The notes under the pieces are model-generated. The model was not told where the DNA came from. It worked only from the letters and a program-made list of their open reading frames with translations, and did not search any database. From Legionellales bacterium (lineage in GTDB: Bacteria > Pseudomonadota > Gammaproteobacteria > JAGOUN01), in the NCBI GenBank assembly GCA_027486005.1, contig JAIXPZ010000007.1, forward strand, positions 1 through 54,829: DNA of 54,829 bases. Reading direction: 5' to 3'. A program made the translations under genes and the position numbers. Shown here in pieces: positions 36,992-49,599 of the stretch; position 1 is the stretch's first letter; the number at the start of each line of letters is the position of its first letter.

Positions 36992-37420
36992 ATGGCTGCA
37001 TTTAACACTGATCATTTGGACCAATGCATTCGGACATTGGAATCATCGCTTTTTCGATTGAAAGCGACTGAACCTAACAGCATTGATTATGAAATTTTTC
37101 GTAATGCTACCGTGAAAGGGTTCGAACTAACTCTAGAAACAGCCGGTAAGCTTTTGAGAAAGGCATTGAAAGCTTTTAGTGGCAATCCGCGTTCAGTAGA
37201 TACATTAACCTATAAAGATGTTTTTCGTCAAAGCACTAAACATGGATTAGTAGACGCTGCCGCTGTGCAACGCTGGTTTTCTTATCGTGATAATCGTAAT
37301 GATACTGCCCATGATTATGGCTTAAGTTTTGCAGAAACGACCCTTCTATTACTTCCTGCATTTCTTAACGATGCCAAAGCACTGCAAATAATGCTGAAAA
37401 ATAAATCTGAGGAAGCCTAA
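36992..37420 (+). CDS. HEPN-domain protein of a HEPN/MNT toxin-antitoxin pair (HI0074-like)
   Basis: The 142-residue helical protein belongs to the HI0074 family, named as substrate-binding subunits of minimal nucleotidyltransferases. The HEPN RNase-type motif R-x4-H appears as RNDTAH within YRDNRNDTAHDYG. In characterised pairs the HEPN partner is a toxin RNase that the MNT partner neutralises by modification. It starts 11 bases after the arn operon, with no separate promoter seen, and overlaps the MNT gene by one base. Confidence 0.82.
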   Translation: MAAFNTDHLDQCIRTLESSLFRLKATEPNSIDYEIFRNATVKGFELTLETAGKLLRKALKAFSGNPRSVDTLTYKDVFRQSTKHGLVDAAAVQRWFSYRDNRNDTAHDYGLSFAETTLLLLPAFLNDAKALQIMLKNKSEEA

Positions 37421-37722
37421 TGCTCGATCTTGATCCGGCCTATTTAACAGAGCTACAGGCGATTCTCGCCAAACATGTGCCTGATAAAATTGTATGGGCC
37501 TATGGCAGCCGCATAAAAGACACATCGCATCAGGGCAGTGATTTAGACTTGGCTCTTATCGATCGAAACGGATTAAGCATTCCTGCACAACAGTTTTATT
37601 CATTACGTGATGCGCTAGAGGAAAGCAATTTACCCATCTCCGTAGATGTTTTAGATTGGGCAGCACTTCCTGAATCTTTTAAAAAAGAAATTGAGAGGGC
37701 ACATGTCGTTTTACAGCATTAA
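37420..37722 (+). CDS. Minimal nucleotidyltransferase (MNT) antitoxin
   Basis: A 100-residue polymerase-beta-fold protein. The active-site signature GSR...GSDLDLAL is present (AYGSRIKDTSHQGSDLDLAL), with the third carboxylate in ISVDVLDW. In studied HEPN/MNT pairs this enzyme adds AMP to the HEPN toxin and blocks it. The ATG at 37420 overlaps the HEPN stop (TAATG). Confidence 0.83.
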   Translation: MLDLDPAYLTELQAILAKHVPDKIVWAYGSRIKDTSHQGSDLDLALIDRNGLSIPAQQFYSLRDALEESNLPISVDVLDWAALPESFKKEIERAHVVLQH

Positions 37723-37747
37723 GCCAAAAACGGCTTGTCGAGCAAAC

Positions 37748-39251
<1,504 letters not shown>

Positions 39252-39326
39252 CGAATTTCCCCGGTTATAATAAGACAACGTCATAAAACTAAATATGAAG
39301 AGTATAACGCAAAGAAAAGAAAAATC

Positions 39327-39354
39327 TTGTTATTCTGACTTAAATCAGTATTAT
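39327..39354 (+). promoter_or_regulatory. Promoter of tRNA-Lys (CTT)
   Basis: TTGTTA (39327-39332) and TATTAT (39349-39354) lie 16 bases apart, followed by a TGTCGG discriminator. The same layout stands before the second tRNA-Lys. A G+C-rich discriminator is typical of growth-rate-regulated stable-RNA promoters. Confidence 0.6.
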
Positions 39355-39378
39355 TGTCGGTTGTTTGAAGAGATCATT

Positions 39379-39454
39379 GGGTCGTTAGCTCAGCTGGTAG
39401 AGCAGCGGACTCTTAATCCGTCGGTCCTGCGTTCGAGCCGCAGACGGCCCACCA
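39379..39454 (+). tRNA. tRNA-Lys (CTT)
   Basis: A 76-base cloverleaf with encoded CCA. Acceptor GGGTCGT pairs with ACGGCCC (one T-G pair), the anticodon loop is CTCTTAA (anticodon CTT), and the T-loop GTTCGAGCC is intact. Confidence 0.97.
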
Positions 39455-39486
39455 TTTGAAACTTCATCGTAATATTCAGAAAAAGC

Positions 39487-39514
39487 TTGTCATTTTTTAC
39501 CAAATAAGTATCAT
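39487..39514 (+). promoter_or_regulatory. Promoter of tRNA-Lys (TTT)
   Basis: TTGTCA (39487-39492) and TATCAT (39509-39514), again 16 bases apart and followed by TGTCCGG. The resemblance to the promoter at 39327 suggests the whole promoter-tRNA unit was duplicated. Confidence 0.6.
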
Positions 39515-39541
39515 TGTCCGGTCTCTCGATTATCTTTTTAT

Positions 39542-39617
39542 GGGTCGTTAGCTCAGTTGGTAGAGCATCGGACTTTTAATCCGTTGGTCCCGCGTTCGAG
39601 TCGCGGACGACCCACCA
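39542..39617 (+). tRNA. tRNA-Lys (TTT)
   Basis: A 76-base cloverleaf with encoded CCA. Acceptor GGGTCGT pairs with ACGACCC, and the anticodon loop CTTTTAA gives TTT. It is closely similar to the tRNA-Lys 87 bases upstream. Confidence 0.97.
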
Positions 39618-39920
39618 TTAAAATGACTAGTCAGCATTCTTTAATTATATCCCTAAAATTTTAATCAATAGAAATTAAGGATTTATAGCCTAAAAGCCCA
39701 TTTGTTAAATAAAACTTTTTTTAAATCCACGGGTTTATGAAGGCAACTTCAGTTTCTTTAATTAAAAATAAAACACGAGCCTTGAAAATAGATCGGTAGA
39801 AAACAGAACTCAAACTATAAATTATCTAAAATCGGGGAGAATTAGGTAAAAGCAGAAATATTTTTCTGAAGATATATACGAGGTGAACCAATAAATGAAT
39901 CTTAGCTCACCCGCTTCTAA
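39618..39920. other. AT-rich intergenic region, no gene seen
   Basis: About 300 bases between tRNA-Lys and the end of rpsT. No open frame with family-like sequence and no convincing terminator hairpin is visible for either flanking transcript. A nine-codon ORF begins at about 39895 behind a GAGGTGA, but it runs into rpsT on the other strand and is probably chance. Confidence 0.5.
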
Positions 39921-40205
39921 TTAAACTGCAGCAGCAGGAGCCTCAGTCATCGCTTTGATACGTTGACTCAAACGACTTTTATGTCGCGCTGCTTTATTCT
40001 TATGAATCAAGCCGCCACCCGCCATGGTATCAAGCACTGACGTCATCTTGATAAAAAGGCTTTTTGCAACTCCAACGTCACCAGATTCGATTGCGTGAAT
40101 AGTTTTCTTCACATAGGTACGCATCATAGAACGACGGCTAGTATTTTGAGCGCGGTGCTTTTCAGCCTGTCTGACGCGCTTTTTTGCCTGTTTAGTATTA
40201 GCCAA
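39921..40205 (-). CDS. rpsT: 30S ribosomal protein S20, TTG start
   Basis: S20 is a 94-residue, lysine- and arginine-rich protein that binds 16S r[21 protein letters not shown] at the N-terminus and [19 protein letters not shown] near the C-terminus are diagnostic. The only suitable start is a TTG at 40205, with GGGAGA upstream; E. coli rpsT also starts at TTG, which is part of its translational autoregulation. The frame is open to 40280 but the additional residues are not S20. Confidence 0.96.
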   Translation of the reverse strand: MANTKQAKKRVRQAEKHRAQNTSRRSMMRTYVKKTIHAIESGDVGVAKSLFIKMTSVLDTMAGGGLIHKNKAARHKSRLSQRIKAMTEAPAAAV

Positions 40206-40329
40206 GGAAATTCTCCCGTTAAAAATCACAACTGCAGCACTAACAACATGCATTAGCACTACCATCAAAATAGCCCGCAATTATATAGGACTGCCCAATA
40301 TTGTCAACAACGAAAATTGGTTAAAAATA

Positions 40330-41190
40330 CTACAAATCCAGCAGGCGCTTATACAATTCTGGACGGCGGTCGCGAAATAGCCCCCAGCTACGTCGATATT
40401 GGTTAGTCGCTTGCAAATCCAATTCGGCATATTGAATGATTTGTTTATCTCGAGGCGATTCGGTAATGAATTCACCACGGTGATCGCTGACAAAAGAAGA
40501 GCCATAAAAATTGATACAAACATCATCGTCACATTCTTGGCCAATGCGATTACTGGCGATAACAGGAATAATATTAGCTGCAGCATGTCCACGCATGGCC
40601 ATTTGCCAATGCGATTTCGAATCAATCGAGGCATCTTGCGGCTCACTGCCAATTGCAGTCGGGTAGCATAATACTTCCGCCCCCATTAATGTCATGATAC
40701 GCGCCGCTTCAGGAAACCATTGATCCCAGCAAATCGCACAACCAATACGACCAACTTGGGTTTGCCACACTTTAAAGCCGGTATCTCCAGGGGAAAAATA
40801 AAATTTTTCTTGATACCCAGGGCCATCTGGAATATGGCTCTTGCGATACACCTCTAAGATTTCACCCGTCGCATCAACCATCGCCAATGAATTGAAATAG
40901 CATTGCCCAGAACGCTCAAAAAAACTGACCGGCAAAACCACATTGTATTCTTTGGCCAGCTGACTAAACGTCGCTAGAATAGGGTTATCCTTTACTTCAT
41001 GCGCCAACTCTAAATATTGTGCTTTTTGTTTTTTGCAGAAATAAGGAGTTGCAAACAGTTCTGGCAAAAGAATTAACCGCGCACCATGTTTGGCTGCTTC
41101 AATCACTAACTCTTTACCTAATTGAATATTTTTTTGCGAGTCTGATGACATGGCAAATTGCAAGGTTGCTACTTTTAACAATTCACTCAT
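40330..41190 (-). CDS. aguB: N-carbamoylputrescine amidase
   Basis: A nitrilase-superfamily amidase of 286 residues, hydrolysing N-carbamoylputrescine to putrescine, CO2 and ammonia in the agmatine route. The Glu-Lys-Cys triad is E44 (LLPELF), K117 (VYRKSHIPDGPGY) and C154 (CAICWDQWFPE). PDGPGYQEKFYFSPGDTGF is specific to this subfamily. The partner agmatine deiminase gene (aguA) and speA are not adjacent. Confidence 0.92.
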   Translation of the reverse strand: MSELLKVATLQFAMSSDSQKNIQLGKELVIEAAKHGARLILLPELFATPYFCKKQKAQYLELAHEVKDNPILATFSQLAKEYNVVLPVSFFERSGQCYFNSLAMVDATGEILEVYRKSHIPDGPGYQEKFYFSPGDTGFKVWQTQVGRIGCAICWDQWFPEAARIMTLMGAEVLCYPTAIGSEPQDASIDSKSHWQMAMRGHAAANIIPVIASNRIGQECDDDVCINFYGSSFVSDHRGEFITESPRDKQIIQYAELDLQATNQYRRSWGLFRDRRPELYKRLLDL

Positions 41191-41206
41191 TTTTTCTCCT
41201 ATTTAA

Positions 41207-41232
41207 GGGCAGGCACAAGGCACGGCGCCTAC
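41207..41232 (-). repeat. Post-stop palindromic repeat, copy 5 (after obgE)
   Basis: Differs from the element at 15874 at one base of 26. On the minus strand it starts three bases after the obgE stop, with GTAGGCGCCGTGCC leading, and runs into the leader of aguB. Confidence 0.75.
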
Positions 41233-41234
41233 AT

Positions 41235-42287
<1,053 letters not shown>

Positions 42288-42292
42288 TCAAA

Positions 42293-42324
42293 ACAAAAAA
42301 GCCCCAGTGAAGGGGCCTTTTAAA
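42293..42324 (-). terminator. Rho-independent terminator after rpmA
   Basis: On the minus strand AAAAGGCCCC, a TTCACT loop, and GGGGCTTTTTT form a stem with one bulged base ending in a T-run. It lies between rpmA and obgE, so obgE is expressed by read-through or its own promoter. Confidence 0.8.
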
Positions 42325-42351
42325 AAAACTATTGTCTATCTGCTACGTACG

Positions 42352-42630
42352 TTAGGCAGCTTCCTTCTCGCCTTCCAACGGTTTAACCGCAACAAACGGA
42401 CGACCCTTTGGGCCACCTACTGAAAACACAACGTGCCCATCAACCAAAGCAAACAAGGTGTGATCTCTGCCAAGACCAACATTAAGCCCTGCATTCACCT
42501 TTGTGCCGCGTTGGCGAATAATGATATTGCCTGCCAGGACACGCTCTCCACCAAATTTTTTTACTCCAAGACGCTTCGAGTGCGAATCGCGTCCGTTACG
42601 AGTACTACCACCCGCTTTTTTTGTTGCCAT
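42352..42630 (-). CDS. rpmA: 50S ribosomal protein L27
   Basis: L27 has 92 residues with the conserved N-terminus [20 protein letters not shown] that reaches the peptidyl-transferase centre, then [18 protein letters not shown] and GRDHTLFAL. There is no N-terminal extension needing cleavage, as expected for gammaproteobacteria. It follows rplU. Confidence 0.97.
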   Translation of the reverse strand: MATKKAGGSTRNGRDSHSKRLGVKKFGGERVLAGNIIIRQRGTKVNAGLNVGLGRDHTLFALVDGHVVFSVGGPKGRPFVAVKPLEGEKEAA

Positions 42631-42651
42631 GACCTAATCCCCTACAATTTT

Positions 42652-42963
42652 TTATCGTTGAATTGATTCAATTTTAACTGAGGTAAAGTTTTGTCTATGC
42701 CCCATATGTTTACGCGAATGCTTACGACGTCTGAATTTAACAATTCTAATCTTATCACCACGACCGTGTTCTACAATACTTGCCTTAACAATAGCTCCCT
42801 CAACCATAGGGTGACCTACAGTGATATCATCGCCATTGGCAATCAGTAAAACTTCTTTAAAATCAATAAATTGCCCTTCTTCTACTGGCAAACTTTCTAC
42901 TTTCAATGTTTGGCCTGCGGCCACCCGGTATTGTTTTCCACCGGTTTTAATAACTGCGTACAT
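42652..42963 (-). CDS. rplU: 50S ribosomal protein L21
   Basis: L21 has 103 residues: [18 protein letters not shown] at the start, [19 protein letters not shown], and [18 protein letters not shown] near the end, all conserved. GGGAG lies seven bases before ATG 42963. It is the first gene of rplU-rpmA and divergent from ispB, the conserved gammaproteobacterial arrangement. Confidence 0.97.
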   Translation of the reverse strand: MYAVIKTGGKQYRVAAGQTLKVESLPVEEGQFIDFKEVLLIANGDDITVGHPMVEGAIVKASIVEHGRGDKIRIVKFRRRKHSRKHMGHRQNFTSVKIESIQR

Positions 42964-43024
42964 CCGACCGCTCCCATAATTATTTAGTGCCCATGGCCTG
43001 ACGGTTTAGCCACAAAGGTCGGTC

Positions 43025-43053
43025 ATTCTACGGAAAAATTACGCTGAAGGCAA
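43025..43053 (-). promoter_or_regulatory. Promoter of rplU-rpmA
   Basis: On the minus strand TTGCCT (43053-43048) and TAGAAT (43030-43025) are 17 bases apart. The leader begins with a CCGACC that can pair with GGTCGG just before the rplU ATG. Confidence 0.65.
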
Positions 43054-43091
43054 TACGCGTTTCAAGTTTTATAGAAACAAGAAACCTCACC

Positions 43092-43120
43092 TTGACAATT
43101 CTACCCTGCCCACCTAGGAT
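43092..43120 (+). promoter_or_regulatory. Promoter of ispB
   Basis: TTGACA (43092-43097) and TAGGAT (43115-43120) with a 17-base spacer, upstream of ispB and divergent from the rplU promoter. Confidence 0.6.
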
Positions 43121-43148
43121 GCCGGACTGATTCATTGACCACTATCGT

Positions 43149-44123
43149 ATGTCTATTATGACTCTTGAGCAGATTCAAGCCATCGTTGCTACCGACCTAC
43201 ATGCGGTCGAAAAAGAGATGCGCATTGCAATGCAATCTGACGTTGCACTCATTCACGATGTTGGCCAGCACATTATTCAAGGCGGGAAACGTATCCGACC
43301 TCTTCTCGCACTGTTGATCAGTCATTTAGTTGGGGAAACGAAACAACCACAAATCCTCCTTGCGAGCATTATTGAATTTATACATACAGCCACCTTGCTA
43401 CATGATGATGTCGTCGATAATTCGACTATGCGCCGAGGAATGGCTACAGCGAATGACATCTGGGGAAACGAAGCCAGCGTCCTTGTCGGTGACTTTCTTT
43501 ATTCTCGCGCTTTTCAGTTGCTTGTCAGCATGAATGAACACTCACTCATGACTATTTTGGCAAAAGCCATCAACATTATGGCAGAAGGCGAAGTATTACA
43601 ACTGATGAGTCGCCATGACATTACCCATAGCGAAGAAACCTACTTTAAAATCGTACATGCAAAAACAGCAGTATTGTTTCAAGCAACGTGTGAGATGGCA
43701 GCGACTCTTGCCAAAATTGATCCGCACATGATCAAACATGCCGCAGATTTCGGCCAGCATATCGGCCTGGCTTTCCAATTAGTTGATGACGCACTGGACT
43801 ATCAAGGCAATGTCACTGAGCTAGGCAAAAACATAGGCGATGATGTTGCTGAAGGAAAAATAACACTCCCCCTGATTCATGCTCTACGCCACTCCACTCC
43901 AGAAGAAAAACAACTCCTTACGCATATCATTGCGACAGGAGAGTTAACACAACTAGGCAAAGTTCAGACAATTATAGAACGCCACGAAAGCGTTATTTAT
44001 ACATTAAATTTAGCAAGACACCACCAACAAAAAGCTATTCAATCTCTTCATTCCTTCTCCGAATCTAGCTATAAAACAGCGCTGATACAACTTGCTGAAT
44101 TTATTTTAACTCGCAGCTATTAA
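43149..44123 (+). CDS. ispB: Octaprenyl diphosphate synthase
   Basis: A trans-polyprenyl diphosphate synthase of 324 residues making the ubiquinone side chain. The first Asp-rich motif is DDVVD at 86-90 (TATLLHDDVVDNSTMRRG), and the second is QLVDDALDYQG. GGKRIRPLLALL binds isopentenyl diphosphate. ATG 43149 and ATG 43158 are both possible and neither has a clear ribosome binding site; the second fits E. coli IspB better. Product chain length cannot be read from sequence with certainty. Confidence 0.93.
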   Translation: MSIMTLEQIQAIVATDLHAVEKEMRIAMQSDVALIHDVGQHIIQGGKRIRPLLALLISHLVGETKQPQILLASIIEFIHTATLLHDDVVDNSTMRRGMATANDIWGNEASVLVGDFLYSRAFQLLVSMNEHSLMTILAKAINIMAEGEVLQLMSRHDITHSEETYFKIVHAKTAVLFQATCEMAATLAKIDPHMIKHAADFGQHIGLAFQLVDDALDYQGNVTELGKNIGDDVAEGKITLPLIHALRHSTPEEKQLLTHIIATGELTQLGKVQTIIERHESVIYTLNLARHHQQKAIQSLHSFSESSYKTALIQLAEFILTRSY

Positions 44124-44185
44124 ATAAAATTTCTTACCTTTATACTAAAACCACTGTCCTTTTTAGAGCAACTTCCGTGCAGAAT

Positions 44186-44584
44186 ATGATTAAATTATTT
44201 CTTTTCGCATGCTTATTAAGCAGCTCACTGTCAATCGCCGCAATACCCACCGATGCGCCATCAGTAACCAATCCTGAAAAAACCATTATAGTGGATAAAG
44301 AAAATCAAGAATTCACCATTATTTTAGCCTCAACGCCATCAACGGGCTTTTCTTGGCTACTTGAATCTTATGATATCAATCTTGTAAAGCCCATCAAACA
44401 TGATTACAACGCGCCTGCTAAAACAGCGCTAGGCGCTGCTGGCGTTGAAAGGTGGGTTTTTGCTGCCTCCCCAGAAATAATTGCAGGCCCACAAGTCACG
44501 ACAATCACCTTAATTCAAGCTCGCATGTGGGATATAAAAAACACTACTAGCAAAAAATCCGTTTTTACCGTTGTTATTAATTAG
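44186..44584 (+). CDS. Chagasin-like cysteine protease inhibitor (I42 family), exported
   Basis: A 132-residue precursor with a signal peptide (MIKLFLFACLLSSSLSIAA). The three inhibitory loops of the chagasin/ICP family are recognisable: STPSTGFSW (usual NPTTGYxW), LGAAGVERW (GxGG loop) and ARMWD (RPW loop). Such proteins block papain-type cysteine peptidases. Its target, whether the organism's own or a host or predator enzyme, is not known. A GTG at 44177 is an alternative start. The stop overlaps that of the convergent glycosyltransferase gene by four bases. Confidence 0.82.
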   Translation: MIKLFLFACLLSSSLSIAAIPTDAPSVTNPEKTIIVDKENQEFTIILASTPSTGFSWLLESYDINLVKPIKHDYNAPAKTALGAAGVERWVFAASPEIIAGPQVTTITLIQARMWDIKNTTSKKSVFTVVIN

Positions 44585-46215
44585 GAACACTGCTGTTTTA
44601 TAGCAGGCAGCCGAACAAACGCTTGTGCATCTAGCTTTCTAACGACAATCGCAGATGTTTGACTCGGGTCAACCAAACGATACAGGTAATTGTTTCGCCC
44701 TGACGACATGCCTTCTACTTCTGCAACAAAATAAACAAACTCATACCGCCTGCCTTCTTTGGCAGTGAGCTTATATTTCCCTTCAGGAAGCGGAGGAGCT
44801 GTCATACTATATTGATATCCTCCATAGGCGCGACAATATATTATTGGAATATTTTTTTGCTGTTTAAGTTCATTTAAATAGGCCGAGAAAGATTGATAAT
44901 CGAAGCTTCTTGATAACACTTCATGCGGAAGCACATAAACTCCCATCACCAACATAAACGTAAATACGCATAATCGTATCGACTCAAATATCACGTCTCT
45001 TTTTGGCAAACAGGCTAGTCCAACCCCTGCAACAACCATCAGACTCTCAAAAAATAACACCCAAAAATAAGTAATCGCAGGGTAATAAATGTTTGACATG
45101 ACCCACTGCGGAAAAAACAAAGTTACAATCTCTGCAGCAATAATAAATCCAGTCAATAAAATCAATACGCCACGCGTACTATTAGCCTGAACAGAAAAAA
45201 CTGGTTTATTTTGAGATAATGCATACGCATACAATAATGCAAATAACACAAGCGATGACATCAGATAACGCAATGCTTTAGGTGGAATGAGAGATAAGAT
45301 AACGAGACTTAAGATTAAACTATAAAAAACCAGTTTAAATCCAGGATTATAGTTTTTTTTCAATGCGCAAAAGAACGACCTCACTCCATACGGCCACAGC
45401 ATCCATGGAAACATTAAGAAAAAGCCTGCCTTGAAATAAAAATAAAACGGGGCGGCTCCATACGTCGCCCCGACTCCGAAACCTCGACGCAGTAATAACA
45501 TATGTTGACGAACAGGGCCTAGCTGATGCAACACGGGAATCAACCATATCAGCATTAACCCTAGCATAACCAATACGCTGAAAAAAAATCCAAAAAACCA
45601 CGCGCGATCTTGCGCGCCATATTCACGTCGAAAAAAAGTCGCCACAATAAAAAATGGTAAACAGAAAGCAAGAATAATCGGTCCTTTGGTTAAAACTCCT
45701 AAACCAACCGCTATTCCAAAAAGAAGAAAACCTTGCACATAATTTTTCTTGAGCGCCAAAGAAATCCCTATCGCGCTTAACACAAAAAATAACACTACTA
45801 AAATATCAAAACAAAAATTTGTTCCACGCGCGAAAAATAAAAAGCTCCCCAGTACAATTACTGGCGCCAATTTAGCTTGTGCAGAATCATTAAACAATAG
45901 TTGAGATAACTGTTGAGTTAAATACAGAACGCCTGCTAGTGTCGCCATCAACAAAAAATGAACAACCCAAGTATGCGGGCCAAAAACAGTCCATAAACCC
46001 GATAACATCCAAAACAACAAAGGCGGTTTGCTTAAATAAACACCCATAGTATCTTGCATTAACCACCAATGATGGTAGTAAAACATATTAGAAGCGACTT
46101 CAAGATAATGATGCTCTTCAGAAAGAATAAAGTTAGGATAAAAAATGCTTTGTAAAATAAAAATCACAAACAACAAAAAATACACAAGACTGCATAGATT
46201 GGCTTTGATTGTCAT
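44581..46215 (-). CDS. ArnT/PMT-family membrane glycosyltransferase
   Basis: A 544-residue membrane protein with about twelve helices and a short periplasmic C-terminal domain. LSEEHHYLEVASNMF corresponds to the catalytic acidic loop, YLSKPPLLFWM to the KPPL motif, and VLTKGPIILAFCLP follows, all of the PMT/ArnT superfamily. These enzymes transfer a sugar from a polyprenyl carrier to lipid A or another envelope acceptor. Acceptor and sugar are unknown. It is divergent from another PMT-family gene at 46256. Confidence 0.8.
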   Translation of the reverse strand: MTIKANLCSLVYFLLFVIFILQSIFYPNFILSEEHHYLEVASNMFYYHHWWLMQDTMGVYLSKPPLLFWMLSGLWTVFGPHTWVVHFLLMATLAGVLYLTQQLSQLLFNDSAQAKLAPVIVLGSFLFFARGTNFCFDILVVLFFVLSAIGISLALKKNYVQGFLLFGIAVGLGVLTKGPIILAFCLPFFIVATFFRREYGAQDRAWFFGFFFSVLVMLGLMLIWLIPVLHQLGPVRQHMLLLRRGFGVGATYGAAPFYFYFKAGFFLMFPWMLWPYGVRSFFCALKKNYNPGFKLVFYSLILSLVILSLIPPKALRYLMSSLVLFALLYAYALSQNKPVFSVQANSTRGVLILLTGFIIAAEIVTLFFPQWVMSNIYYPAITYFWVLFFESLMVVAGVGLACLPKRDVIFESIRLCVFTFMLVMGVYVLPHEVLSRSFDYQSFSAYLNELKQQKNIPIIYCRAYGGYQYSMTAPPLPEGKYKLTAKEGRRYEFVYFVAEVEGMSSGRNNYLYRLVDPSQTSAIVVRKLDAQAFVRLPAIKQQCS

Positions 46216-46255
46216 TATTTCTTGTCATTCCAAAATATGTTACGATTGATTTTTT

Positions 46256-47866
46256 ATGCTTGGCAGCTCTATGAAATCACTACGCCCTTATGTTGATTGT
46301 ATCATGATTTTCTGCTTGAGCATGCTTGCTTTTACCTATGGTTTATTCGATCGTGAACTGATTGGATTCGAAACACGTTTTGGTGTGTTTGTGCAAGAAA
46401 TGTTTCGCAATGGCGTGACCATTTTTCCTACTACTTATAACTTACCTTATCCAGATTATCCTGCTTTACAAACATTCTTAATTTATTTAGTCAGCTTACC
46501 GATTGGTAAACTGACTGTCTTATCCGCTATTTTACCCAGCGCGATTGCTTCAGCCATGACGTTGGTTTTGCTGTATTTACTATTAGAAAAACATGACCGT
46601 GTGTGGGCTTATGCCGCCGTATTGATGACTTTACTCAGCTATCAATTTTTAGATTCTGCACGTAGCTTGACCATGGATTCCCTGATTATGCTGGTAACGC
46701 TGTGGGCTTTTTTCAGCATTCACTCAACTCGTCGAGTAAACTGGAGTTTATGGTTAGCATTAATCACAGGCTTTGCCATTCGCGGCCCAATTGGCTTAGT
46801 CATGCCAGCAGCAGTTGTCGGCATCTCACTATGGAGTGAATACGAATTTAAACGCGCATTGCAGTTTGGACTAAAAGCGCTAATTTTATTAGCCGGCCTT
46901 ATGAGCTTGTTATTGATGGCCGCAAAATATCAAGGTGGATCGGTATTTGTCTCTGACGTACTGCGTATGGAAATTTTTGGACGAATGAATGACCACGATC
47001 AGCATCATGAAACTTTTGATTATTTCACCATGAGTTTCGCTAATTATGCCCTAAGCTTTGAAATGGCTTTACTTACAGTTATTCTTTTTACGCGATCGAT
47101 TTTTCAAGCTTCTACTCCAGCACTGCAATTACTGCGCAAATGTGTATTGTGGGTACTTATCATCATGATTGGCATGAGCATTCCCAATGTACGAAAAATC
47201 CGCTACATCATGCCGATTGTTCCAGCACTAGCAATACTTGCTAGTTATTTTTGGTATCAAACCAAGCTGGATATAAAAAAAATTAGGATTGTGACTGGGA
47301 TAAATTATTTCTTTTTAGTCTTGCCGTTTATATGCTTAACATTAATAGCAACTCTTGAACAACTAGCACAGCACAAGGCTCTTAATATCAATGTGCATTA
47401 TATTTCTGCTTATATTCTATTAGGTTTATTGGCACTGACCAGTTTTTACGTGTTGTTAAACCATCCAAAAAAATTTGGCTTAATGCATCCATTACGAGTA
47501 ATGCTTATCGCAGTTTCAAGTTTTTGGGTAGTCTTAGTGTTTATCATCACCCCGATAGAGGTCAGTTTAAATAGAGCTCAACCGTTTGTGTCACGATTAC
47601 TACAACAATTGCCAATAAATAAAGAATTAGTACTATTTAAAGTAAATCCCGATGGAGTGGCGATTCAATTTATGCTGGCGGCAAATCCAACAACACCGCC
47701 CAAGTTTGTATCAGTGATTCATTGGCGCCATGATCAAAATCGTTGGTTTCTGACGTCTCAAGAAATATTTGATGTGCAAAACGATACTTTTAAACAACAT
47801 GTAGCAATCATCCAAACAGGAAAACTAGGGCATAAATCCATGATAGTGTTTCAACTACGACAGTGA
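46256..47866 (+). CDS. ArnT/PMT-family membrane glycosyltransferase
   Basis: A 536-residue protein of the same superfamily as its divergent neighbour: ELIGFETRFGVFVQEMFRNG holds the first-loop acidic residues, PDYPALQTFLIYL replaces the KPPL segment, and FAIRGPIGLVMPAAV follows. About twelve helices are visible. The KP pair is degenerate, so its acceptor may differ from lipid A. The 40-base gap to the divergent gene leaves room for only very compact promoters. Confidence 0.78.
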   Translation: MLGSSMKSLRPYVDCIMIFCLSMLAFTYGLFDRELIGFETRFGVFVQEMFRNGVTIFPTTYNLPYPDYPALQTFLIYLVSLPIGKLTVLSAILPSAIASAMTLVLLYLLLEKHDRVWAYAAVLMTLLSYQFLDSARSLTMDSLIMLVTLWAFFSIHSTRRVNWSLWLALITGFAIRGPIGLVMPAAVVGISLWSEYEFKRALQFGLKALILLAGLMSLLLMAAKYQGGSVFVSDVLRMEIFGRMNDHDQHHETFDYFTMSFANYALSFEMALLTVILFTRSIFQASTPALQLLRKCVLWVLIIMIGMSIPNVRKIRYIMPIVPALAILASYFWYQTKLDIKKIRIVTGINYFFLVLPFICLTLIATLEQLAQHKALNINVHYISAYILLGLLALTSFYVLLNHPKKFGLMHPLRVMLIAVSSFWVVLVFIITPIEVSLNRAQPFVSRLLQQLPINKELVLFKVNPDGVAIQFMLAANPTTPPKFVSVIHWRHDQNRWFLTSQEIFDVQNDTFKQHVAIIQTGKLGHKSMIVFQLRQ

Positions 47867-47909
47867 AACTCATGGTATAATCTATAAAAATCGATTGCAG
47901 CTTTTATAA

Positions 47910-49586
<1,677 letters not shown>

Positions 49587-49599
49587 TCCTAATCTAATC

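Noticed and set aside
37724-37740. AAGCC-AAAAAC-GGCTT hairpin between the MNT gene and murA
   Set aside because: The stem is only five pairs and no T-run follows on either strand, so I do not call it a terminator.
39895-39925. Nine-codon ORF behind GAGGTGA after the tRNA-Lys genes
   Set aside because: It runs antisense into the end of rpsT, has no downstream gene to regulate, and the spacing to the ATG is long.
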